From positions 2,108,001 to 2,172,000 of the forward strand of contig JADJPM010000001.1 in the NCBI GenBank assembly GCA_016713245.1: a DNA stretch of 64,000 bases. The letters run 5' to 3'. The notes beneath the pieces were generated by a model that saw only the letters and a program-made list of their open reading frames with translations, was not told the origin of the DNA and made no database searches. A program made the translations under genes and the position numbers. Origin of the DNA: Verrucomicrobiaceae bacterium (GTDB lineage Bacteria > Verrucomicrobiota > Verrucomicrobiia > Verrucomicrobiales > Verrucomicrobiaceae). Below are positions 27,037-34,188 of this stretch, one piece after another; the stretch's first letter is position 1; the number at the start of each line of letters is the position of its first letter.

Positions 27037-27933
27037 TCAGCCCGGCAGACTCAGATGCCCTAGGGCCAGCAGGCCGTAGTAGGTGTACTCGCAGTCCAGC
27101 ACATCATCCGTCCAGTTCCCGTGAAAGCCCCCCGTGGCATTCCAGAGCGAGTCCACAAAGTCCAGGCACGGCTCCTTCAACCGCGAAAAATCCGCCTGCA
27201 CCGCATCCAGCGCATGCAGCGCCACCGCCGTTGAGAGCAGATCCGGCAGTGGCGCATTCGGCATCGCCAAAAAGCCCCCGCTGGGAAGGCAGCGCTTCAT
27301 CAGCCAGTCCACCGCCTCGGCAGGAGGCGTCATCTCCAGGTGCCGGTGCAGCGCCACCATCGCCGCCGTCGCCGTCGTCGATCCCACCGGGATGCCCGGC
27401 TCGTTCGACCAGGCCCCATCCGGCGTCCGCAGGCTGCCCATGCACTCCGCCACCCGCCACGGCGCAGGCGGGATCAAACCCAAATCTTGATAGGCACCCC
27501 AGGCGATCAGGCAGCCATACGCGCTACTTTTTTTTCGACCCGGTGCTTGATGATAGCCTCCATCCTCGCAGCGCCAGCCCTCGATCCGTGCCGCCAAAGC
27601 CTCACGCCAGGCCGCCGTCGTGCCCGCCAGACCCGCATTCGCATGGCAGCGTGCCAGACAGCACAAATGCACAAAATCCAGCCCAGCCCCATCGCCGAAT
27701 CCCGCCAGCCAGGGCCGCAGATCCGGCAGCGTGCTCTCCTCCACCAGCAGCGCCCGCAGCCCCTCGATGCCAAACACCGAGTAGTACAAGTCCGGCCGGT
27801 CATCGCGGTCCAAAAAGCCACCGCCACCCGCCGCCAGCCGCGAGCGCAAAAAACCCTCCACCAGCGGCGTGGCCTCACCCAGCACTTTCGGAGCCAGACG
27901 AGCCACTTGGAGCATTTCGAGACGGAAAGACAT
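27037..27933 (-). CDS. Prenyltransferase/squalene-cyclase repeat protein
   Basis: 298 residues from the ATG at 27933. It is built of alpha-alpha barrel repeats as in prenyltransferase beta subunits and terpene cyclases: GGFLDRDDRPDLYYSVFGIEGLRAL, CEDGGYHQAPG, RTPDGAWSN, GGFLAMPNAPLPDLLSTAVALHAL, and the closing DCEYTYYGLLALGHLS. No DxDD cyclase motif is evident, and no clear zinc triad can be assigned with certainty. Catalysis is therefore unproven. It is followed by the glycosyltransferase gene, and the start region is preceded by tRNA-Leu on the opposite strand. Confidence 0.8.
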   Translation of the reverse strand: MSFRLEMLQVARLAPKVLGEATPLVEGFLRSRLAAGGGGFLDRDDRPDLYYSVFGIEGLRALLVEESTLPDLRPWLAGFGDGAGLDFVHLCCLARCHANAGLAGTTAAWREALAARIEGWRCEDGGYHQAPGRKKSSAYGCLIAWGAYQDLGLIPPAPWRVAECMGSLRTPDGAWSNEPGIPVGSTTATAAMVALHRHLEMTPPAEAVDWLMKRCLPSGGFLAMPNAPLPDLLSTAVALHALDAVQADFSRLKEPCLDFVDSLWNATGGFHGNWTDDVLDCEYTYYGLLALGHLSLPG

Positions 27934-28037
27934 GCGCCCTACTACGGGGCGCAGCACGGCGGTCAAGAAAGCCGTATTTAGCGCTTGAGAATCCCTCGCC
28001 CTGAACCACACTCGCGCCCCGGTCACCCCGAAAACGT

Positions 28038-28122
28038 GCTCACGTGGCGGAATTGGTAGACGCGCTAGATTCAGGTTCTAGTGAGTAACATCGTGCTGGT
28101 TCGAGTCCAGTCGTGAGCACCA
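28038..28122 (+). tRNA. tRNA-Leu (anticodon CAG)
   Basis: 85 bases with CCA encoded. Acceptor arms GCTCACG (28038-28044) and CGTGAGC (28112-28118) pair fully, followed by A-CCA. The D-arm has TGGCGGAATTGGTAGACGCG, the anticodon arm is CTAGA-TTCAGGT-TCTAG giving CAG, there is a variable arm of class II type, and the T-arm has GGTTCGAGTCC. Confidence 0.95.
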
Positions 28123-28179
28123 TTCGGTGGCGGATTTAACTCCTTCCCAAGCCGGGTTTTGCCCCGATCACGCCACCCC

Positions 28180-28860
28180 ATGCAGGACGCCGGATACGTC
28201 AGACAAGCCTTCGCCGGCATCGCACGGCGCTACGTCGTCGCCAACCACGTGCTCAGCCTCGGCATCGATTGCCTGTGGCGGCGCACCACCTCGAAACGCA
28301 TCGCCAAGCTCGCCCCGCAGCGTGTACTCGACCTCGCCACCGGCAGTGGGGATCTCGCCCAGGCCGTCCAGGCAGCCTGTCCCGCCGCCAAAGTCCTCGG
28401 CGCCGATTTTTCCGTCCCCATGATGCGTGAAGCGCAAAAACGCCGCTTCCACCGCCTCGTCGCGGCCGATGGGCTCCGCCTCCCGTTTCAAGATGGAGCC
28501 TTCGACGTGCTCACCGTCGGCTTTGGCCTGCGAAACATGGCCTCCTGGCCGCTCGCCCTCCAGGAAATGAGCCGCGTCCTCCGCCCCGGCGGAAGCCTCT
28601 TCGTCCTCGATTTCTCCATCCCGCGCCTTCCTGGCCTCCGGCAGCTCTATCTCTTCTATTTGAAGAACATCATGCCCCGCATCGCTGGCTGGATCACCTG
28701 CCAGCGTGCCGCCTATGAATACCTCTGCGGCTCCATCGAACGCTTTCCTTCCGGCCCCGAGATGGAGACCCTCATCCAGTCCAACGGCTTCCAAACCGCT
28801 CACGGCACGCCGCTCACTTTTGGCATTGCCAGCCTGTATGAAGCCCGCAAGGCCGGTTGA
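28180..28860 (+). CDS. ubiE: Demethylmenaquinone/ubiquinone methyltransferase
   Basis: 226 residues, class I SAM methyltransferase. SAM motif I is VLDLATGSGDLA; further UbiE/MenG marks are the N-terminal YVRQAFAGIARRYVVANHVLSLG, FGLRNM after motif II, LRPGGSLFVLDFS and FGIASLYEARK at the end. It methylates the demethylated quinone ring in the last or next-to-last step of respiratory quinone synthesis at the membrane. The ATG at 28180 places the family N-terminus correctly; an in-frame start 7 codons upstream is possible. It stands alone between tRNA-Leu and a convergent sulfatase gene. Confidence 0.92.
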   Translation: MQDAGYVRQAFAGIARRYVVANHVLSLGIDCLWRRTTSKRIAKLAPQRVLDLATGSGDLAQAVQAACPAAKVLGADFSVPMMREAQKRRFHRLVAADGLRLPFQDGAFDVLTVGFGLRNMASWPLALQEMSRVLRPGGSLFVLDFSIPRLPGLRQLYLFYLKNIMPRIAGWITCQRAAYEYLCGSIERFPSGPEMETLIQSNGFQTAHGTPLTFGIASLYEARKAG

Positions 28861-28899
28861 ATCCCATCGCTGACTCATCCGCCCGATGCCTCCAGTCGA

Positions 28900-30285
28900 T
28901 CAACGCGTGGCGATCTCCTTCAAATGCGCCGCCAGCCGCTGGCGCATCCGTTCCATGCGTTCCGCTTGCACGGGCTGCTTCGCGAGGTTGTGAAGTTCAT
29001 CCGCATCCGTGCGCAAGTCGTAGAGCAGCTCCTCGCCGCCTTCCCAAGCGATGTAGCGGAAGGCGTCGGTGCGCAGGCTGTGGCCGAGTTGTTTCGTGTG
29101 CGGGGCGATCATGGTGCTGATGGCCACCTGCTTTCCTTTCGCGGCGGGATCATCGAGCATGGGCTTGAGGCTGCGGCCTTGGAGGTGCTTCGGCTTGGGC
29201 AATCCGGCGAGATCGCAGAGCGTGGGGTAGATGTCCACCTGCTCGGCGAGGCCGCTGCGGGCGCCGGGCTTCACACCGGGCGCGGCGATGATGAGCGGCA
29301 CATGATTGGCGCCTTCAAAGAGCGTTTGTTTGGCCCACAAGCCGTGTTCGCCGAGTTGGTAGCCGTGATCGCCGGTGAGCACAATGATGGTGTTTTCGTC
29401 GAGATGCAGTTCTCGGAGCTTTTCGAGCACGCGGGCGATTTGCGAGTCCACGAAGCTCGTGGAGGCCAAATAAGCCTGCATCGCATCGCGGGCTTCCTCG
29501 CGAGTGGGAGCCGCGTAGCGGAAAACGTTGTTGTTGGGCCGCAAAGAGGCTTTGGGCAGTTGCGAAAGGTCTTCGCCGCCGTCGCGATAAAACGGCGGCA
29601 GCGTGAGCTGAGTCGCGTCGATGGCCTCAAAGAACGATTTCGGGGCCACAAACGGCGTGTGCGGCCGAATGAAGCCCACCGCGAGGAAAAACGGCTTCGC
29701 CTTGAACTGCTCCAGCGTGGCGATGGCATCGTCCGCGATGGCGTAATCGGTGAAATCGGCCGCTGGACGCGATGAGGCCGCGTAAGTGCGGTTGTAGCTC
29801 TCACCCTTGGCCTTCGAGCGTGATTTGTCGTCGGGATCGCTCGCCTTTTTGGCCTCGACGAGGATTTCGTTGTCCTTGTGCAGCGCGGAGCCGAGTTCGA
29901 CATCAAGCTTCGTCTTCGGATCTGGCACATGGAAGACTTTGCCGACACGTCCCGTGGCATAGCCGTGGTCTTTGAAGTGTTGCGGCAGCGTTACCTCATC
30001 CGGCAGCGCCTTCCGCAAGCTCGTCGTGAGGTCCATCACGCCCGTCTTCTCTGGATAGCAACCGGTGAGAAACGAGCAGCGCGAGGGATTGCACAACGCG
30101 AACTGCGTGTAGGCATGCTCAAACCTCACCCCACGCGCCGCCAGCGCATCCATGCCCGGGGTGCGCACGGACGAATTGCCGTAGCAGCTCAACGTCGTCG
30201 TCAGGTCATCGACGATGATGAAGAGGACGTTTGGCGGTGCTGCATGAAGCGTGCAGCAAAGGATGAAGGGGAGGATGAATCTCAT
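28900..30285 (-). CDS. Sulfatase (iduronate-2-sulfatase-like)
   Basis: 461 residues, exported (MRFILPFILCCTLHA). N-terminal metal motif NVLFIIVDDL, the formylglycine signature C-x-P-S-R in FALCNPSRCSFLTG, and a distal GDHGYQLGEHGLWAK metal/sulfate site define a type I sulfatase; CNPSR plus this loop resembles iduronate-2-sulfatase-like members. It removes sulfate esters from a polysaccharide, in periplasm or outside, after Cys is oxidised to formylglycine; no maturase gene is in the window. The ATG at 30285 begins the signal peptide. The gene is convergent with ubiE. Confidence 0.93.
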   Translation of the reverse strand: MRFILPFILCCTLHAAPPNVLFIIVDDLTTTLSCYGNSSVRTPGMDALAARGVRFEHAYTQFALCNPSRCSFLTGCYPEKTGVMDLTTSLRKALPDEVTLPQHFKDHGYATGRVGKVFHVPDPKTKLDVELGSALHKDNEILVEAKKASDPDDKSRSKAKGESYNRTYAASSRPAADFTDYAIADDAIATLEQFKAKPFFLAVGFIRPHTPFVAPKSFFEAIDATQLTLPPFYRDGGEDLSQLPKASLRPNNNVFRYAAPTREEARDAMQAYLASTSFVDSQIARVLEKLRELHLDENTIIVLTGDHGYQLGEHGLWAKQTLFEGANHVPLIIAAPGVKPGARSGLAEQVDIYPTLCDLAGLPKPKHLQGRSLKPMLDDPAAKGKQVAISTMIAPHTKQLGHSLRTDAFRYIAWEGGEELLYDLRTDADELHNLAKQPVQAERMERMRQRLAAHLKEIATR

Positions 30286-30391
30286 GCGAAGGAGAACGCG
30301 CGTCACCTTCTCTTCTCACACCTTCCCAGCGTCCCGGCGTTGTGCGCGCCGGAGATGATGTCGAGGCTTTTCGAGGCAGCCCAAAGCCGCC

Positions 30392-32065
30392 CTACTGCAA
30401 CAAAAACGCCGCGACGAGTTGCTTCGCTTCATCGGCATAGACGAAGCTGCCGCTGACTTGCAGGCCGTGATTGCCGCCGATGAGCTTGTAGTGGACGAAC
30501 TGGCCGCCGCGGTAGGTGTATTTCACGAAGGGAGCGGAGTAGCCGTTCGTGCCGGTGCCGACGACGCCTGCGGCATCGGCGAGCTGCGGGCCGGTTTCAC
30601 CCATCGCTTGGGCAAAGCGATAGATGCTCTCTTGGGCCGAGATGAAGGTGCCGATGGCGCTGGTGCCGCCGTTGTAGGGGATGAGAGGATCGGCCGTGCC
30701 GTTGAGGCTGATGATGCGGCGGCGCTTGGCGGGTGCGATGGTCTGGTCGTAGGCATTGCTGCCGGTGGCATTGAACCAGAAGGCGCTGTCGTGATACATC
30801 TTGGCGAGCATTTGGGAGACCTGGCAGCCTGCATTCTGAAAGGCGGCACCATCAAGCTCGATGAGCAGGCGGTTCGTCATGCCGGAGCCGTTGGAGATGC
30901 CGAAGATGGAGATTCTGCCCGCATCGACATTGTCGTAGGTCTTCAGCAGCGCGATGAGATCGCGGATGAAGGCCACATCAGGTGCCTGCGACGCTTCGCC
31001 ATCGACATTCCAACTCGTGAGGTAGCCGCTCGGCGCCACGCGGATGGCCGTGCTGACATGCGGGTCCAGCGCCCCGATCATTTGCCCTCCTGTCCCGCCA
31101 TTGCCATGGAGCAAAATGACCACGGGATGCGGGCCTGCACCAGAGGGCACATGCACGACGGCGGTGCGTGCGAAGCCGCTCGGCTCCTGCGCCCATGTTT
31201 GCGTGATGCTGAGCGTGGTGTTGGCGAGGTTTCCATTCGGCGTCTGCACGGTGAGGGCGCGGTGAAATTTCCTCGGCACACTCGGAGCGTGGATGAACTC
31301 ATCCGTGTAGGTGATCGAGCCGCCGGTGCCGGAGAGTGTAGCCATCGGCGTCCACGAAAGCAGATCGGTGGAGCACTGGATCTCGTAGCTCTCGCCCGCG
31401 ACGCTATCGAAGGTGAAGAACGGGTGGCTGCTGCCATCAATGCCCGCATTCGTCACCTTCGCGGCGGCATTGGCACTGCCGCTGCCACCGCCGCCCGTGA
31501 CGGTGAGAAGCAATTGATTGATGATGAATCGCGAGTTCAAAGCCGTGCCGGAGGTGGGCCCCGTCGCCGTGATTTTGACGCTGCCGAGATTCGGCACGGA
31601 GATCGCAAAGGGCGTGGTGTTGAACGAGCCGCTGCTCACCGCGGTGGTGCCGTCAAAGATCGCGTATTGCTTCTCCGTGGTGCCGATCGAGCGGGTGCCG
31701 ATGCCGGAAATCCGCAGAGACTGCCCGACCGCGAGACCGGTGACATTGCTCAAGGTGAAAACGAGTGATTCGTCATCATTGGCGATGAGATTGTTTCGAT
31801 TGTCGATCTCGACCGCGCTGCCGCCGGAGACGCCGATGCCGTCGTTGTGATTCGTCACCGTCAATGCCGGCGTGGCGACGCTCGTGGCCGTGATCGTGAG
31901 ATCAAAGCTGATGCCCGCAGTCAGGCCGGAGACATTCGAATTCGCCGAACTCAACCCTGTGACCGAGTTGGTGATGTTGTTGGTGCCAAGACTCACAATC
32001 GCCTGTGCGTGCAGAAAACTGGTGGGAAGCAGGAGAGCGGAGAGGCAGGCGGAGAGGAGTTTCAT
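30392..32065 (-). CDS. Secreted alpha/beta-hydrolase esterase (PHB-depolymerase/LpqC-like) with adhesive N-terminal domain
   Basis: 557 residues with a signal peptide ending SFLHAQA. Residues about 25-195 form a Ser/Thr/Asn/Gly-rich beta domain of a kind often seen in autotransporter or PEP-CTERM proteins, followed by a module around TFDSVAGESYEIQCSTDLLSW and then the hydrolase domain (about 285-557). The latter has oxyanion motif ILLHGNGGTGG, nucleophile Ser in GISNGSG, the Asp loop NGTADPLIPYNGG and His in GGNHGLQ. This pattern fits a feruloyl/acetyl-ester or PHB-depolymerase-like esterase acting outside the cell. Its neighbours are sulfatases, which supports polysaccharide de-esterification. 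Confidence 0.83.
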   Translation of the reverse strand: MKLLSACLSALLLPTSFLHAQAIVSLGTNNITNSVTGLSSANSNVSGLTAGISFDLTITATSVATPALTVTNHNDGIGVSGGSAVEIDNRNNLIANDDESLVFTLSNVTGLAVGQSLRISGIGTRSIGTTEKQYAIFDGTTAVSSGSFNTTPFAISVPNLGSVKITATGPTSGTALNSRFIINQLLLTVTGGGGSGSANAAAKVTNAGIDGSSHPFFTFDSVAGESYEIQCSTDLLSWTPMATLSGTGGSITYTDEFIHAPSVPRKFHRALTVQTPNGNLANTTLSITQTWAQEPSGFARTAVVHVPSGAGPHPVVILLHGNGGTGGQMIGALDPHVSTAIRVAPSGYLTSWNVDGEASQAPDVAFIRDLIALLKTYDNVDAGRISIFGISNGSGMTNRLLIELDGAAFQNAGCQVSQMLAKMYHDSAFWFNATGSNAYDQTIAPAKRRRIISLNGTADPLIPYNGGTSAIGTFISAQESIYRFAQAMGETGPQLADAAGVVGTGTNGYSAPFVKYTYRGGQFVHYKLIGGNHGLQVSGSFVYADEAKQLVAAFLLQ

Positions 32066-32332
32066 GCTTTTGTGCTGACGGCGACTCGTGCATATTTGCC
32101 GATTGTGAATCGCGTCAGCCCGCAGAAACTCCGCCTAGGACATCCGGTTGCGTTGCAGGAAGAATTTGTTGTGCCGATTAGCTGACTTGGCTTGGAAACA
32201 TCCCCGGAACTATTTGGCCTTCGCCGAAGTCCACCAGCGCTTCTCATTGAAGTCGGATCATGCAACAGGCGCAAGCGGAAGAGCTGGAGCTCTTGTGAGA
32301 CGGGGGATTGACGGGCAGGCAGAATCACCTGC

Positions 32333-32460
32333 ATGGTGAATCTGCCGATCGAATACTCTGACAAGCCCGTGACGCCGTTTGGCGGCATGACGTTGATGAA
32401 GCGCTTTGTGGATCAGACGAGCATCCGCGAGCATCTCGCCACGCTGGATTTGCCCCAACG
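32333..32460 (+). pseudogene. N-terminal remnant of an IS transposase (IS1380-like)
   Basis: About 42 codons starting with an ATG (MVNLPIEYSDKPVTPFGGMT, then LMKRFVDQTSIREHLATLDLP). The pattern P-x-E-x-(S/T)-D-x-x-VTPFGG resembles the start of IS1380-family transposases as I recall them. Beyond about 32458 the sequence is that of the sulfatase remnant on the other strand, so the rest of the transposase is gone. No terminal inverted repeat was confirmed. Confidence 0.45.
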
Positions 32461-32461
32461 C

Positions 32462-32776
32462 ATCCTTCGCCTCCGCCGAGCGCGTCGGCGCAAACGACGG
32501 CTCCTTCTCGTTCAACACTTTGAATACCCCCGTCCGAGCCCCGTATTGACCCGAAAGAAACGCCGCCCGCGTTGGCGAACACTGCGCATCCGCATACGCC
32601 TGCGTGAACTGCATCCCCTGAGCCGCGAGCCGATCCAAGTTCGGCGTTTGCAGGTCCTTGTTGCCGTAGCAGCTCAGCGCATTCCATCCCATGTCATCAG
32701 CCAAGATGTGGAGGATGTTCGGCTGCGCCGCGCAGAGCGAAGGGCGAAGGGCGAAGAGGATGAGAATGCGGATCAT
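32462..32776 (-). pseudogene. Truncated sulfatase (N-terminal part only)
   Basis: Starts with ATG at 32776 and a signal peptide (ILILFALRPSLCAAQ), then NILHILADDMGWNALSCYG, and a formylglycine motif C-S-P-T-R (AQCSPTRAAFLSGQYGARTG). It is open only for about 105 codons; near 32460 it joins the transposase remnant and the catalytic remainder is missing. The frame continues a short way as unrelated sequence. It carries the same upstream repeat as the intact sulfatase at 34189-35940, so it was once expressed from a comparable signal. Confidence 0.8.
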
Positions 32777-32800
32777 CGCGCCCTGAAACGCCGTCTGTGG

Positions 32801-32843
32801 CCGGACATTCCGGCAAAGAGTGTGTCGGCTTTGGAGAAGGAAC
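32801..32843 (-). repeat. 25-bp repeat copy 1, upstream of truncated sulfatase
   Basis: The core, read on the plus strand, starts GACATTCC and ends GAGTGTGTCGG; preceding CCGGA and following TCCGG form a small inverted repeat. It lies about 25-52 bases before the ATG of the sulfatase remnant (minus direction). Extended identity with copy 2 continues through TTTGGAGAAGG to about 32838. Confidence 0.75.
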
Positions 32844-32906
32844 TGGCAATCGGCCACGAACGAAAGCATCCTTGCCGGACAGGCGAACTACCGTTACCTA
32901 TGCCGC

Positions 32907-33104
32907 ATGACTTGGAAGGAAAACATCACCCACTGGCGGAGCCTCACGCCGGAGGAGAAACTGCGCCGCAAGTGGGAGTCGATCCCGCAGGATGTGGCGC
33001 GGAGCATGGCCTTCGAGGGCGAACCGGTGCCGGTGGAGAGGATTCGCGCGACACTCGCCCGGATCGAGCCACCCGCTTTGTTGAAACCACGCAAGGCGTC
33101 CTGA
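32907..33104 (+). CDS. Small antitoxin-like protein paired with a Fic remnant
   Basis: 65 residues, MTWKENITHWRSLTPEEK to the C-terminal LLKPRKAS. Charged, with no recognised fold; the pattern (WRSLTPEEKLRRKWESIP, then VARSMAFEGEPV) is what one sees upstream of Fic-type proteins in related bacteria, as I recall. Directly after its stop a Fic-like N-terminal segment continues in another frame. It lies between the two direct repeat copies at 32801 and 33327. Confidence 0.5.
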   Translation: MTWKENITHWRSLTPEEKLRRKWESIPQDVARSMAFEGEPVPVERIRATLARIEPPALLKPRKAS

Positions 33105-33331
33105 GCTACTCGGAACTGGCTCCGCTGCTGGCGGACCGCGTCGCCGTTGTCGAGGCTTCCATCTTGGCAGGTGACTATGCAAAGCATCCGCTGGATGAGT
33201 GGTTGGTGCTGGATCTGCATCGCCGCATCTGCGTGGACCTTGTGCCAGAATGGGCAGGCAAATGGCGGGACATACGGAGTTGGTCTGCGTGGCGGCAATG
33301 GGCAGATCGAAAGCCATCGTCAGCGGCCTGA
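33080..33331 (+). pseudogene. Fic-family protein fragment (N-terminal part)
   Basis: An open stretch without a good start codon reads TTQGVLSYSELAPLLADRV, then ILAGDYAKHPLDEWLVLDLHRRICVDLVPEWAGKWRDIR. The RRICxDLVPEWAGKWR segment matches the region of Fic/Doc-type proteins just before their core. Directly afterwards the similarity breaks and a stop follows; the HPFxxGN active-site motif is absent. A start codon in this frame was not found, so the segment is a remnant rather than a gene. Confidence 0.5.
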
Positions 33332-33370
33332 CATTCCGGCAAAGAGTGTGTCGGATTTGGAGAAGGCACA
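33327..33370 (-). repeat. 25-bp repeat copy 2
   Basis: Same core as copy 1 (GACATTCC...GTGTGTCGG) and a further shared TTTGGAGAAGG, giving about 40 bases of near identity. With copy 1 it forms direct repeats around the antitoxin/Fic cassette, and it stands just past the 3' end of the BPL_N gene. Confidence 0.75.
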
Positions 33371-33397
33371 GATGCCACCGATCTACGTCTTCACTTC

Positions 33398-34156
33398 TCA
33401 CTCCTTCCCGGCGGCCCAGCGGACGGTGAGAGGGATCAGGTGATGGAGGCCGTCAGTCAGCTCGGGGTGCGGGCTGAAGCAGAAGACGCGGCCTTTGCCG
33501 TATTGAGCACGCACGGCGGCGGAGGTGCGGGCCATGACGCCTTGTGGGGCACCTTTAAGGGCGATCTCGGTTTTGAAGATGGCGAGGCTCTCGTAGTTTG
33601 GCACATCGGGATCGTCCCACTCGGGGCGGGCGAGCAGCGGGCCTTGAGCGTATTCGATCGTCAGCTCGGGTTCGGTGTGGCGGAAGAAGGTCGCGCCCGC
33701 TGGCGAGAGTTGCAACTGCACCGGGCCGTTGCCGCGTGCCCAGTGGCGTTTGTCCACGACCTTGGCGTCGATGAGGTTCAGCGACCATTCGTAGTCGTTC
33801 GTTGCCAGATACGCACCACCGCAGACGCCGAGATAACCACCGCCTTGATTCACGAAATCACGCACCGCCTTGCGCCCGTTTTCGCCCAACGCCTTCCCTT
33901 GTCCGCCGCCACTGCCGCCCGGATGGACCAACACATCCACCTCGGCCAGTTTGCCGCTTTGAATCTCCGCCGCCGTGATGCGGGTGATTTGAAACGCATG
34001 ATCCTTCGCGTTTTCGATGGCAGCGATCAACGGCAAGGCACTCGGCCCGACGCCATCGCCATCAAAGACTGCCACGCGAACGGGTTTGTCCTCCGCGAGT
34101 AGCCCGATGGGCATGAGCAGCAGAAGGAGTAGCGTGAAATGTCTAATCGAGGTCAT
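33398..34156 (-). CDS. BPL_N-domain (glutamine-amidotransferase-fold) secreted protein
   Basis: 252 residues with signal peptide (FTLLLLLLMPIGLLAED). The fold matches the N-terminal domain of biotin-protein ligase: VAVFDGDGVG start, VHPGGSGGGQGKALG, and the nucleophile-elbow-like YLGVCGGAYLA with a Cys. The C-terminus has FSPHPELTDGLHH. In Verrucomicrobia and Planctomycetes such exported proteins of unknown function often accompany sulfatases. The cysteine suggests a possible hydrolase. It shares the minus-strand direction with the sulfatase immediately upstream (34189-35940), separated by 32 bases, so it is likely co-transcribed. Confidence 0.75.
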   Translation of the reverse strand: MTSIRHFTLLLLLLMPIGLLAEDKPVRVAVFDGDGVGPSALPLIAAIENAKDHAFQITRITAAEIQSGKLAEVDVLVHPGGSGGGQGKALGENGRKAVRDFVNQGGGYLGVCGGAYLATNDYEWSLNLIDAKVVDKRHWARGNGPVQLQLSPAGATFFRHTEPELTIEYAQGPLLARPEWDDPDVPNYESLAIFKTEIALKGAPQGVMARTSAAVRAQYGKGRVFCFSPHPELTDGLHHLIPLTVRWAAGKE

Positions 34157-34188
34157 CGGAGTGGTGGTTGATTGAGTGTGAAATAGCA

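Noticed and set aside
32062..32388. Small open frames between the esterase and the sulfatase remnant
   Set aside because: No domain, no plausible start context; they overlap the IS remnant and its flank.
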